The position numbers and the translations under genes were made by a program. Positions 48,851 through 63,749 of a stretch of DNA of 64,000 bases are shown in pieces. This DNA is from Cycas panzhihuaensis (lineage: Eukaryota; Cycadophyta). Positions within the stretch are counted from its first letter, which is position 1, and the number at the start of each line of letters is the position of its first letter. The notes below the pieces were generated by a model that was given only the letters and a program-made list of their open reading frames with translations, was not told the DNA's origin and made no database searches. The stretch spans positions 123,759,741 to 123,823,740 of the forward strand of contig CM041465.1 of assembly GCA_023213395.1 (NCBI GenBank). Direction: 5' to 3'.

Positions 48851-49716
48851 AGTTTTAGCCTTCTGATCGTAAGAGGTATTAGAAAAGAGTGAGATCCTTT
48901 GGGCGAGAATTTAATGCAGTGGATTCTTCCCGGTGTGTCTTTGGGTATATAGAGCAGTGGGCTCTCCAAAAGGCGGCTACATCTTTCTTGGCATTTTTGA
49001 ATTCCGATTAATACTATATATCTCAATTTTCTTTATCTTTCAATATACAGTTAACACTTTGCTTGAATTGAGATAATATGGTGATGATGAAGAAGTAGAA
49101 GAGATGATAGAAACTGTACATTTTAACACATATGGCTAGTATACTTGGCATAGCAGGGATGTAGAAATGATTATTATGATGAGAAGTAAGCAAAGATTAA
49201 CTATTTTTTAACAATTATATAAAAAATGAATATAAGTAATGATGTAGGGAATAGAAGAACAAATGTAGGCATGAAAGTCTTTAATGTGTTATACCACTAA
49301 CCTCTCACTTATGTCTAAATGTAGGTGAGGTTTCGATGCCTAAGGCTTCTAGTATACGATTAGGGCCTTCACACGCGATACCTGCACCTATGCTTGGTGA
49401 TAAAATCTAAGTCACAGTGGAGCCCAGGTACTCCCAGTCCCCACTTAGTTCACCAATGAGCAGCTATATACCTCCTCCGAAGAGTCAAACGGTACTGCGC
49501 ATCCCACGGCTATGACGGATATTGGACCAAGTTAATTTTAATCTTGCATTAAGGTTTTTAGTTTTCTCAGGTGGTTATCGTGATAGAGGTATGATTAACT
49601 CTTGTCCCTCAACCACTATTTCGATTAAGACTAGACCCAATATGAAACTCACACCTCCCTTAGGATTTGGACTTCGGCTAACCTTGGTCTATTTCAACCA
49701 AGGCGAGTGTGCGCAC
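48851..49716 (-). other. A3 leader, gag-proximal part
   Basis: Non-coding. It matches the A1 leader at about 38850-39550 (GGTTTCGATGCCTAAGGCTT, TACCTCCTCCGAAGAGTCAA, CACACCTCCCTTAGGA). It runs without interruption into the first unit of the tandem array. Confidence 0.75.
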
Positions 49717-52700
49717 AAGTCAAGAACTAGTGGTATAGATCATACAGATGAGATTCCTTTTAGGAATAGTGTAAGATATTTCCATATAACTGAAAACTGA
49801 AATAGAAACTTGCCAAATGTGCTTGCTTGCTTTTCATGCTTACTTTGTTGTTGCTGCTACTTTTGTAATGCTTTGTTGTTGCTACTGCTTTTGTGATGCT
49901 TTATTGTTGTTGCTACTTTTGTGATGCTTTATGCTATGTGTGCAAATAGAAAAGCATACTAGATTTAGTAGGGGAACCAGATGTTGCTTTCGATCTAAGA
50001 TTTCCCTTGCTTTAGTACAATGTTTCCAAATATGATTTTGGAAGTTTTGATACAAAAGCCACAATGGGCTAAAAGGCAGATCAACTTGCCACTAAAATGA
50101 TGATTTTTCTAAATTTATATGCATGCTATTTTGCCATATTTTGTAATTTTTTCACAAAATTTATAAATAATGATAAATGGGCAATTTTTTAGAAATTACA
50201 AATATGAAGGCATAAATGATAAAGTCTAAATTTATGACAGAAGGAAAGAGTGTTCAAAATGTCATTTTTGATAGAGTTGTGATGTCATATTTTAGAAAAG
50301 GCACAAAAACTTTTCTGCCCGAAAAATTAGCAAAGTAAAATCATGCCATATCAACTGTCACAAAATCTAGACTTCAATATGTCAAAAGTTATGTTTTGAC
50401 ATGTACATTAACTTTCCCTTCTGTACCATTTATAAAATCTACCAAAAACTTACCTGAAATACCCTTGCAAAGTCCTTTGTGGGGTTGAGTAGGCAAAATC
50501 AGCAACCGTGAGAAAACTGCATAGATCTCACTAACCAGTGGATGAAATTTGATGAGATTTACCAACATTATTGACATAATAAATAACTATCTAAATGGCT
50601 TTGACCCATAAGTAGGAAAGTACATTTTTGTATACTAACATAACTTAAGCAATGTTCATGATTGTCCTATTCATGCGCTTGATAACTCTATTTTACTGTG
50701 AGGTACCTGCTACTATTATTTGATGTTTGATACTATTATCTTGAAGGTAGCTTTCAAACTTATGTGAGGTATATTTGCCACTATTATCAGCTTGAAGACA
50801 TTTGAGTTGATAACCTGACTCTTTTCAGCGCAGGCTTTGAATTCTTTGAATACACAGAAGGCTTTATCTTTTTTGTATAGAAAAGCTACCCATATTTTCC
50901 TAGTGAAATCATCAATAAACAAGTTATAATATAACTCGTCCTTTAGTGAAGGAATGGACATTGATCTACATAGATTAAAGTATATGAATTGTAATGGATG
51001 ACTCAATTTCTACTAACTTTTGGGAAAGGGTTATCGATGAGATTTGGCAATAATACAAGCTTCACATTTGAAGGGCTCAAAGGAGAACTTTAGAAGACTT
51101 GTAAAGGGTTACAAAGATCTCTAAGTCAAGAACTGGTGGTATAGATCATACGGATGAGATTCCTTTTAGGAATAGTGTAAGATGCTTCCGTATAACTGAA
51201 AACTAAAATAGAAACTTGCCAAATGTGCTTGCTTGCTTTTCGTATTTGCTTTATTGTTGTTGCTACTTTTGTGATAATTTATTATTGTTGCTACTTTTGT
51301 AATGCTTTATACTATATATGCAAATAGAAAAGCATGCTAGATTTAGCAGGGGAATCACATGTTGCTTCCGATCCAAGATTTCCCTTGATTTAGTATAATA
51401 TTTCCAAATATGATTTTGGAAGTTTTGATACAAAAGCCATAATGGGCTAAAAAGTAGATCAACTTGCCACTAAAATGATGATTTTTCTAAATCTATATGC
51501 ATGCTATTTTGCTCTATTTTATGATTTTTTCACAAAATTTACAAATAATGATAAATGGGTAATTTTTTAGAAATTACAAATATGAAAGCCTAAATGATAA
51601 AATCTAAATTTATGACAGAAGGAATGAGTGTTCAAAATGTCATTTCTGATAGAGTTATGAAGTTAGATTTTAGAAAAGGCATAAAAATATTTTTGCCCGA
51701 AAAAGCAACAAAGTAAAATCATGCCAGATCAACTGTCTCAGAATCTGGACTTCAATATGTCAAAAGTTATGTTTTGACATGTACATTAACTTTCCCTTCT
51801 GCACTATCTACAAAATCTACCAAAAACTTACCTGAGATGCCCTTGTAAGGTCATTTTGTGGGGTTGAGTAGGCAAAATCAACAACCGTGAGAAAACTGCA
51901 TAGATCTCACTAACCAGTGGATCAAATTTGATGAGATTTTCCAACATTATTGACGTAATAAATAACTATCCAAATGGCTTCGACCCATAAGTAGGAAAGT
52001 ATATATTTGTATATTAACATAGCTTAAGCAATCTTCATGATTGTCCTATTCATGCGCTTGATAACTCTATTTTATTGTGGGGTACCTGCTACTATTATTT
52101 GATGTTTGATGCTATTATCTCAAAGGTAGCTTTCAAACTTATGTGAGGTATATTTGCCACTATTATCAGCTTGAAGATATTTGAGTTGATAACCTGACTC
52201 TTTTTAGTGCAGGCTTTGAATTCTTTGAATACACAAAAGGCTTCATCTTTTTTGTATAGAAAAGCTACCCATACTTTCCTAGTGAAATCATTAATAAATG
52301 AGATGTAATATAACTCGTCCTTTAGTGAAGGAATAGACATTGATCTACATAGATCAAAGTATACTAATTGTAATGGATAACTCAATTTCTACTAACTTTT
52401 GGGAAAGGGTTATCGATGAGATTTGGCAATGATATAAGCTTCACATTTGAAGGGCTTGAAGGAGAACTTTAGAGGACTTGGAAAGGGTTGCAAAGATCTC
52501 TAAGTCAAGAACTGACGGTATAGATCGTACTGATGAGATTCCTTTTAGGAATAGTATAAGATGTTTCCATATAATTGAAAACTGAAATAGAAACTTGTCA
52601 AATGTGCTTGCTTACTTTTTGTACTTACTTTGTTGTTGTTGCTACTTTTATGATGCTTTGTTGTTGCTGCTACTTTTGTGATGCTTTATTATTGTTGCTG

Positions 52701-55296
52701 CTTTTGTGATGCTTTATGCTATGTGTGCAAATAGAAAAGCATGCTAAATTTAGCAGGAGAACCGGATGTTGCTTCCGATCTAAGATTTCCCTTGCTTTAG
52801 TACAATATTTCCAAATATGATTTTGGAATTTTTGATACAAAAGCGATAATGGGCTAAAAAGTAGATCAACTTGCCACTAGAATGATGATTTTTCTAAATC
52901 TATATGCATGCTATTTTGCCCTATTTTGTGATTTTTTCACAAAATTTATAAATAATGATAAATGGGCAATTTTTTAGAAATTACAAATATGAAGGCCTAA
53001 ATGATAAATCTAAATTTATGATAGAAGGAAAGAGTGTTCAGAATGTCATTTCTGATAGAGTTGTGAAGTCATATTTCAGAAAAGGCACAACAACTTTTCT
53101 GCCCAAAAAAACAACAAAGTAAAATCATGCCAGATCAATTGTCACAGAATCTAGACTTCAATATGTCAAAAGTTATGTTTTGACATGTATATTAACTTTC
53201 CCTTCTACATTATCTATAAAATCTGCTAAAAACTTACTTAAAATGCCCTTGCAAGGTCCTTTGTGGTGTTGAGTAGGCAAAATCAGCAACCGTGAGAAAA
53301 CTACATAGATCTCATTAACCAATAGATCAAATTTAATAAGATTTTCCAACATTATTGATGTAATAAATAACTATCCAAATGACTTTGACCCATTAGTAGG
53401 AAAGTACATTTTTGTATACTAACATAGCTTAAGCAATGTTTATGATTGTCTTATTCATGCGCTTGATAACTCTATTTTACTATGGGGTACTTGCTACTAT
53501 TATTTGATGTTTGATGCTATTATCTTGAAGGTAGCTTTCAAATTTATGTGAGGTATATTCACCACTATTATCAGCTCAAAGATATTTGAGTTGATAACCT
53601 GACTCTTTTTAGTGCAGGCTTTGAATTCTTTGAATACACAGAAGGCTTCATCTTTTTTGTATAGAAAAGCTACCCATACTTTCTTAGTGAAATCATCAAT
53701 AAACGAGATGTAATATAACTCGTCCTTTAGTGAAGGAATGGACATTGATCTACATAGATCAAAGTATACGAATTGTAATGGATGACTCAATTTCTACTAA
53801 CTTTTGGGAAAGGGTTATCGATGAGATTTGGCAATGATACAAGCTTTACATTTAAAGGGCTTGAAGGAGAACTTTAGAGGACTTGGAAAGGGTTACAAAG
53901 ATCTCTAAGTCAAGAACTAGCAGTATAGATCGTACGGATGAGATTCCTTTTAGGAATAGTGTAAGATATTTTCATATAACTGAAAACTGAAATAGAAACT
54001 TGCTAAATATGCTTGCTTGCTTTTTGTTCTTACTTTGTTGTTGCTGCTACTTTTGTGATGCTTTGTTGTTGCTACTGCTTTTGTGATGCTTTATTGTTGT
54101 TGCTATTGTTTTTATGCTTTATGCTATGTGTGCAAATAGAAAAGCATGCTAGATTTAGCAGGGGAATCAGATGTTGCTACCGATCTAAGATTTCCCTTGT
54201 ATAATATTTCCAAATATGATTTTGGAAGTTTTGATACAAAAGCCATAATGGGCTAAAAAGTAGATCAACTTACCGCTAAAATGATGATTTTTCTAAATCT
54301 ATATGCATGCTATTTTGCCATATTTTATGATTTTTTTACAAAATTTACAAATAATGATAAATGGGTAATTTTTTAGAAATTACAAATATGATGGCCTAAA
54401 TAATAAAATCTAAATTTATGACAGAAGGAAAGAGTGTTCAGAATGTCATTTTTGATAGAGTTGTGAAGTCAGATTTCAGAAAAGGCACAAAAACTTTTCT
54501 ACCCGAAAAAGCAACAAAGTAAAATCATGCCAGATCAACTGTCTCAGAATTTAGACTTTAATATGTTAAAAGTTACGTTTTGACATGTACATTAACTTTC
54601 CCTTCTACAAAATCTGCTAAAAACTTAACCGAAATGCCCTTGTAAGGTCCTTTGTGGGGTTGAGTAGGCAAAATCAGCAACCATGAGAAAACTACATAGA
54701 TCTCACTAACCAATGGATCAAATTTGATGAGATTTTCTAACATTATTAACGTAATAAATAACTATCCAAATGGTTTGACCCATAAGTAGGAAAGTACATT
54801 TTTGTATACTAACATAGCTTAAACAATGTTCATGATTGTCCTATTCATGCGCTTGATAACTCTATTTTACTGAGGGGTACCTGCTACTATTATTTGATGT
54901 TTGATGCTATTATCTTGAAGGCAGCTTTCAAACTTATGTGAGGTATATTTGCCACTATTATCAGTTCAAAGATATTTGAGTGGATAACCTGACTCTTTTC
55001 AGTATGGGCTTTGAATTCTTTGAATACACAGAAGGCTTTATCTTTTTTATATAGAAAAGCTACCCATGCTTTCCTAGTGAAATCATCAATAAACGAAATG
55101 TAATATAACTCATCCTTTAATGAAAGAATGGACATTGATCTACATAGATCAAAGTATACCAATTATAATGGATGACTCAATTTCTACTAACTTTTGGGAA
55201 AGGGTTATCGATGAGATTTGGCAATGATACAAGCTTCATATTTAAAGGGCTTAAAGGAGAACTTTAGAGGACTTGGAAAGGGTTACAAAGATCTCT
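49717..55296 (-). repeat. Tandem array of four ~1.4-kb leader-integrase units
   Basis: Units: 49717-51122 (1406), 51123-52501 (1379), 52502-53906 (1405) and 53907-55296 (1390). Each begins at AAGTC, carries 821-848 bp of family A leader, then 558 bp of integrase. The integrase parts encode homologous 90-96-codon minus frames (51006-50716, 52385-52095, 53790-53500, 55162-54890) with [12 protein letters not shown] motifs (FINDFTRK, FIDDFTKK). Leader length differs through a ~27-bp minisatellite. The outer flanks are natural: full leader on the left, integrase into gag on the right. Confidence 0.95.
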
Positions 55297-56780
55297 AAGT
55301 CTATCGATATGAACATGGCCTATGCGAGCATGCCAAAGAGCTTTTGGGGACAACATTGGGTGGGTTAGGATGGTGTTAAATATAAATCCTTTATTGACAC
55401 AAGGGCTTTAGGCACAATGGGCTTCAAAAGATGGAGAGCCATTTAGTCAAAAGAGTTTGTGAGTAAGATGTCCAGTTAAGACAACTTGATTAGTTGGAGG
55501 GTGAATGACATGGGGAATCTAGTCATTTACGGTTCTACTCAGATTAAATCCGTGAGAGACAAGTGTGTATAAGAAGAGCAAGTTTTATTTGAGATTAGAT
55601 ATCTATAGAACATCAAGCAATGTAAAATCTCTTAAACTTGGGAGTTTTAGGTGAATGTTACCAATTCTTTCAGTAAATTATTATGTTTTATCAGCCATGT
55701 GAGTAACACCTTAAACATTTTAGTCAAATATTTGATATAAACTGTGATTGTATGTCATATGTTGAGTTACTCATATGTCCATGATCCACTATCCATGGAT
55801 TAAAGCAACACTATTTACAATTTTAATAGGAGTTGGCATTGGTAAAGGGAATTTACAAGTGATATATCCACATTGATCTTTAAAGTATCTTTATGGTTAG
55901 TCAATGGCATTTGATACAGAAGATCCTTTAATTCTTTGAAAGTGTGCTTATATAAGACATGTACCATTAAATGATTCTTTACAAGTTTCTTCAAAAGAGG
56001 CAGTTCTATAGTCTTTTACAAAATGTCTTTTATGATTATATTGATCACACATAATAGTTTGATTGCCAGTCCCTGAAGGGGTATTAGTTTGGCCTAATTA
56101 TCTTGTTTTTTGTTGAGTTGGCTCTTGGCCTTAAGACTATTAAGGCTGTGACTAAGAGTTTGATTGACCTTGTAGATAATTTTCCATATTTCTTCCTCTT
56201 CCTCTTACTTAGATGTTTCCTCTACCACAAGAGGGACCTTGATTATTTATGTAATAAGCTTCTTCTTCCACCTCAAAGATTGCATCTAGAAGAGAGTTAT
56301 AGGTTACAAAGTTGGTATTAAAGGTCTTGTTAAATTCTATGAACTTCTTGACAAGTGTTTTAATGTTGAGTATCTTCAATGTTCCACTAGATTGAAGACT
56401 TTTAAACAAGTTTTTATAATCAGGAACATGTAGACATGATTGGATCAAGAATACCTAAGTGATGTATTAGGTTTTAAAATCTTTATCAACTGCCTATTTT
56501 ATTGGTCAAAGGAGATTTATTATTTCATGAGCTTGTCCCTTTTACATTTTTAATTTGTTCATTTTCAGAACAAGGTGAATAAATTGTAAGTATGACTTAG
56601 TATCAAAGTTCTTCTTGAGAACTTCAAGGAATTTCTAGGCTATATCATGTTGCTCTTTGTCAATCAAGTTGTGCAATAGGTGATTAGTAACTAACAAAAT
56701 TCCTATACGAACCTTTTCATCATCTATCTTCCATTGTAGTTTAACTATGATATCTGTAGGAGCTATTGGAGCAATTCTAC
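55297..56780 (-). pseudogene. A4 copia GAG-pre-integrase, protease and gag, broken
   Basis: Continues the integrase of the last array unit in natural order: GAG-pre-integrase (minus HVHIDRL-like, below 55330), protease near 55800 and gag with a 79-codon open stretch at 56448-56209 (NLFKSLQSSGTLKILN, AIFEVEEEAYYINNQGPS). A decayed zinc knuckle lies near 56050. It diverges more from A1 than A3 does, so it belongs to another member of the family. Confidence 0.75.
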
Positions 56781-58835
56781 TAGAAGTAGGCATTGTAGCT
56801 ATTGCAGGTATGATGGGTGTAGGTTATAAGTGAGCTCTCTAAAGGCCTTATACTTTACAATATTTTAACTCTAATGTATCACAAATACTAATTTTTTAAA
56901 TATTTCAATATACAGTTAATGTTTTATTTGAATTGAGATAACATAGTGATGATGAAGAAGTATAAGAGATGATAAAAGTGTGTGCCACTAACATTTATAG
57001 CTAGTACACCTGGTGTAGTAGGGATGTAGAAATGAATGCTATGATGAGGAGGTAAGTAATGATTAATTATTATTCAATAACTATGAAGAATGAGTATAAG
57101 CAATAATATAAGAATAAGGCCTAATGTAAAGCTAGCAAAGAGTGGTAATATTTCATGCCACTAACCTTTAACTTATATCTAAATATAGGTATGATTTCGA
57201 TGCCTAAGGCCTCTAGTATATGATTAAGGCCTTTATATGTGATACCTACACTTGTGCTTAGTGATGAAATCTAAGTTACAATAGAGCCTAAGAACTCCTA
57301 GTCCTTACCCAGTATACCAATAAGTAGCTATACACCTCCTTTGAAGAGTCAAATAGTACATACGTATCCCATGACTGTGACATATATTAGACCAGGTTGA
57401 TTTTAATCTTACATTAATGTTTTAGTTATCTGAGCTAATTATCAGGATAATCCCTAAAGGGAGCCCGTAGGTATGGCTAACCTATCTCTCCACTAGTATT
57501 TTGGTTAAGACCAGGCCCAGTATAAAACTCATACCTCCCTTAGGGCCCAGACTTCGACCAACCATAGTCAACTTCAACTAAGACGAGTGTATACACAAAT
57601 TAAGAACTGATGGTATAAGTTGAATGTAATAGGTTCATTTTAGGGAATATGTAAATATGATTGTATTTATGTTACTCAAATAAATTGCTAATATGTTGAT
57701 GCTTGCTTTTATGCCTCCTTTATGTTGCTTTTGTCTATTAATATATATGCACATGAACAAACATGTAAAGATGCTAAGTATAAACACTAAATTTTATTAC
57801 AATTCATGTGTTTTACTATTACAATGAGTTTTTTTTTGTTACTTTTACTATTTGAAAAACCCCTTCTTTTTTGTTAAGAAAAAAGAAAAAATAAAAAAAA
57901 ACTTGAAAATATACTTCTAAACATTAATTTTGACTAAAAGAGAAAGTATTAGAAAAAATAAGAGAAATTTAAATCTTTTGTCAGAAACTTCTATATGGCC
58001 ATGCAATCATATGAAACAGCTAAAATTTTTTAGCTCAAAACTTCACTCTCTCAGATGATAGATCTCATTGTTGTGAGTCAAAAAGTATTTTGACGAAACT
58101 TTTAAAAATAAATAGAAATAACTTGAAACTCGCCGAAACTCCTATGAGACTTTCTTAGGCAAAAATTAGAAATTTGAAGAAATCTCTCTCTAGTATATCA
58201 AATCTGATAAAACTTGATTTGTTGGATTTCTTAAGGCTAGATCTACTAAATCCTTCAAGAAATTTTGACATACATTGAAAGTTTTAAAATTCTACTTTTT
58301 GAGACCGATTGAGGCAAAATTTAGAGATGGTATAGAAGACATATTTGTTTTACTTAAGCGTCCCTCCCTACAAATTTTTAGTAAAAATATATGACTTTTT
58401 ATTTTCATCTATCATATAGCTGAACAACCTTTTTCTATAGTTTAGACTTATTTTTACCACCTGCAAGCAGCTAAAAATTTACCCTATAACTTTATAGAAT
58501 AGATTTTATAACTAAAAAATAATTTATACTAAAAAATTAATAGAATACCCCTTAGTAAAATTTAAAATTAGCTATAAAGATTGATAAAAAACTAATTTTT
58601 TCTGGTAGCCTAAAGCTAGGAAACATTTTTCTAGTTAATAGTTTTGATTATCAATATACCTACAAACAAATAGAGGATACTAAAATATGTTCTAAATAAA
58701 ATATAAGCTTTGCATAAGAAAAAAACTCTCAAAATTTTAAAAATAATGAGTACACTCTCAATACTTCACATTGAAGGTGAAGGAGAGGCAAAATAACTCT
58801 ATGCAAGTAGAATGGCATGAATAGATCCCTTTCTT
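56781..58835 (-). other. A4 untranslated leader
   Basis: The gag-proximal part matches A1 (TTTCGATGCCTAAGGC at about 57196; CATACCTCCCTTAGGGCC at about 57529). The primer-proximal part (57650-58740) hardly resembles the A1 or array leader until the last ~100 bp, where TACACTCTCAATACTTCACA and GAGAGGCAAAAT reappear. No coding region is seen. Confidence 0.65.
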
Positions 58836-58847
58836 ACTTTGATACCA
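58836..58847 (-). other. A4 primer-binding site, decayed
   Basis: The minus strand reads TGGTATCAAAGT, two changes from TGGTATCAGAGC, two bases after the LTR end. Confidence 0.8.
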
Positions 58848-58849
58848 CA

Positions 58850-59162
58850 TGAAGGAAGAATGAATCTAGGAAATAAATCACTCACATGTGAACAATAGTA
58901 AGGGAAAATGAAGAAGAGATGAAAATAAGATATGAGAGTAAAGCTTGGAGGTGAAAATAAATAATGGCTCCCTCCTTAAGATTTTGCTTTTTATTTTTAA
59001 GGGTGAGCATTAGGGTTAAGATTTTTCTGCATAATAACATGAACCTAAAATTACATCTAAATGCACATATAGCACATTTCAATAAGAGACTAATGCTAAT
59101 AATATACCCTAAGGTCCCTTAATTAATCTACATAAATAACCTTGATACATTAACCTTTTTCA
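58850..59162 (-). repeat. A4 5' LTR, right end of the A block
   Basis: 313 bp, TGAAGGAAGAATGAATCTAG to CTTTTTCA in plus order. Beyond it begins the proximal part of the element C LTR. Confidence 0.92.
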
Positions 59163-59239
59163 CATTGCACTTGCACGTGATAACTATCCCTTAGTGAAGC
59201 ATTAAGTATATAGTTAACCTAAATTAACTATCGCTAACA
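59163..59239 (-). repeat. Element C 3' LTR, proximal part
   Basis: On the minus strand the LTR starts TGTTAGCGATAG at 59239, preceded by the purine tract AATAGGGGA. It is interrupted at 59163 by the A block and resumes at 25313. Confidence 0.6.
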
Positions 59240-61610
59240 TCCCCTATTCATGAAAATAGGGGATAAAGCAAAATTAATTACTCTATTAGTTAGGAGATTT
59301 ATCCTTGAAGACTAATCCCCCCTCAAGGATGATCTTGTCGAGTGTTGATTGATGATGTTCATCCAATAGCTTTGTGAATTGATTCGCAACCTAGTTAGTG
59401 GTTAAAGAAGATTCCACTTGTAGCTTACTTTCATCAAATACCTCTTGAATAACTAACTGATATCTTGCTTCTAATATCAATACTTAATATTGTAAGTACT
59501 CTTCCCCTAAACTAAGAGTTTCTTTCATAGGTCATAATGTTTCGTCAACTAAAGAAAAGTCCAAATCAAACACAGGGTATGTATCTTTAGTGTAATTTAA
59601 TTGGTACAAAAGTTTATTTTATCCTTACTTAATGATCTTAAAGGTTTGAGCTTGATATAATCTCCTCAAGACTAGGTTAATAAATATAGACTAAATATTA
59701 TTTTGATGTAACTCTCCACTAAGTATAGTTACTAAATTTGACCTATTTACTAGCTTCTAATCAATGAGTATAATCATTGTCTCAGGGTTAATTTGAATAG
59801 AAGAAATATTTTCATGTAGAAAATCTTTATCCTCCTCTATACTTGCTCTCTAGGAAGGATTCATTTACCATAATGAATCAAGAATATGGGAGTTAATGAC
59901 TTTCGTCATTTAAAGTCAACTAGTAGTTTGAGTTTCAATTAGCATTTTTGTTTTATCCTTAGTTATGACCAACAATGATTTAGAGAAGGTTGTTGTCTCC
60001 TCAATGAGTAACTAGTGTTTTTTATTACCTTTTACTTCATCTTCCTCTTAGAATTTGACCTTTATAAGATTACAAGATATCATGAAGGGGTGTAATAAAC
60101 ATCTAATAGCAGAGGTTTATCAAATTGATATGTCAATGCTTCGTTAATCCTTATATCCTAATAATGAAGAAACTTCTACATCATCGGATTCCATAGTCTA
60201 TATGTATGACTATTTCTATAGTATCCCACAAAAGTGCTCTTTCAATTATGGCTATAGTTTTTCATCTGTCTATCAAAGATTACTGCATTTCCAATACACT
60301 CGAAGAATTTTTCAATAAAAGGTTTTCGACTGATCCATCTTTCATGTGGTATCACACTTTGAACTACAAAGTTTAGAATTTGGTTCACAATGTGAATAAC
60401 AGTTCTCATAACTTCTATTCTAAAATTGGATGCTATTTATTATGTTTGCATCCTACATAATGTCATGTTGATTAAGGTATTATCTTTCCATGTGGCAACT
60501 CCATTATATGGGATAAACTCAATAGCATGATTAGAATAGAACTTAGAAATATGATTATCGTTGACTTTTTCATGATTACAACTTAATAATTTTGTTTGAT
60601 TTTTATATATCTGTCTAGTTGTCACTTTAAATTATTTTAGTTTTGACTTATCTTTAGGAGAGTATACCTAGGTATCCTAAGTTAAAAGAAGATTGTGATT
60701 CATTTTAGGTGTATACCATAACTTCTTATAAGGAGAGATATGTTGTTGTATGCCTAAGTTAATCATCAAATAGTCCTTTTGTTCTAATGACTTTTAAGTT
60801 GATATTCACAAACAATAAGCTATAATATTTTCCTTTTCATTGCCTTGCCTTAAGTTCTGTTTCCTCACCTAACAGTCCTTTTCCCCGTGGTCTATCTTTT
60901 TATAATAGTACATCAACCATTATATTTCTTCTTCTTTCCTTTATTGGTACCCTCTTTATGTGAATGCTTACCCTTACCTTCATCCTCATTCTTTTCAACT
61001 TTTGAGGATAGGGCATGATTAATATTAATAGAACCCACAAACCCATGATTCTTAAGCTTAGCTTCCTCTACGAGAAGTAACTCCTTTAGTTTCTGAAATG
61101 AGGTAAACTACATCTTGTCAACATTATATATGGTCTAAATGGTGTTACAGGCTATTAGTAACTTGTTCATAATGATTGCAAATATGATTTTATCACTAAT
61201 TAGGTTCTCTTCTATTCCTTCTAGCTTATTTATGATATCAGTTAACTTATTTTAATAGGTATTGATATTATTCTCATCCTCAATGTAGGAGTTGAATAGT
61301 TCACCTAGTAAGACAATCAAATGATTTGTCTTCTTCTATTCAAACATGTCACATAGTATCTACCAAATGCTGTGTGGCATATTCAACATGTGGATGAGTG
61401 CTCTCTAATCTGGGGCAAGCAAGATCTTTAATAGACTAGTGGTATGAAGCTACTTTCTTTATGTGAGTTTATCTAGTTTAACATCATATTCACCTTCTTT
61501 TTCCTCAGTGGAGGCTAACAAATTAGGTCCCAAAGTTCTTGGACCATTAATATGAGCTCTATACTAGACTTCCGCCCCTCAAAGTTGGTGCCATTAAAGA
61601 TTACTTATAG
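59240..61610 (-). pseudogene. Element C: decayed copia-like internal region
   Basis: At the right end the minus strand opens with NFEGRKSSIELILMVQELWD (about 61590-61530), a copia gag N-terminal pattern. It is followed by DKIIFAIIMNKLL (about 61205-61165) and a decayed CCHC knuckle (YYYKKIDHGEKDC, about 60920-60880). Near 59580-59330 is an open-looking tail (KETLSLGEEYLQY, ILEARYQLVIQEVFDESKLQ, then DKIILEGGL). Only 2.4 kb separate gag from the purine tract, so most of pol is deleted or unrecognisable. Element class is inferred from gag. Confidence 0.55.

Positions 61611-63749
<2,139 letters not shown>

Larger units (their letters stand above)
25314..59162 (-). mobile_element. Tandem block of copia family A: five LTRs, partial and full internal regions
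   Basis: Plus-coordinate order: truncated LTR (25314-25560), LTR (25561-25864), A1 internal with the B1 insertion, LTR (40825-41197), A2 partial internal, LTR (43793-44104), A3/A4 hybrid internal with a tandem array, LTR (58850-59162). All are minus-strand, and neighbours share LTRs instead of having their own pair. The block interrupts the LTR of element C. Flanks CATCA and CATTG are at best a decayed target duplication. Repeated insertion alone does not explain shared LTRs; unequal recombination between family members is the simplest cause. Confidence 0.85.

Noticed and set aside
49717-55296. CRISPR-like array or host gene cluster
   Set aside because: The four repeats are 1.4 kb long and made of copia leader and integrase; there are no short repeats with unique spacers and no gene family.
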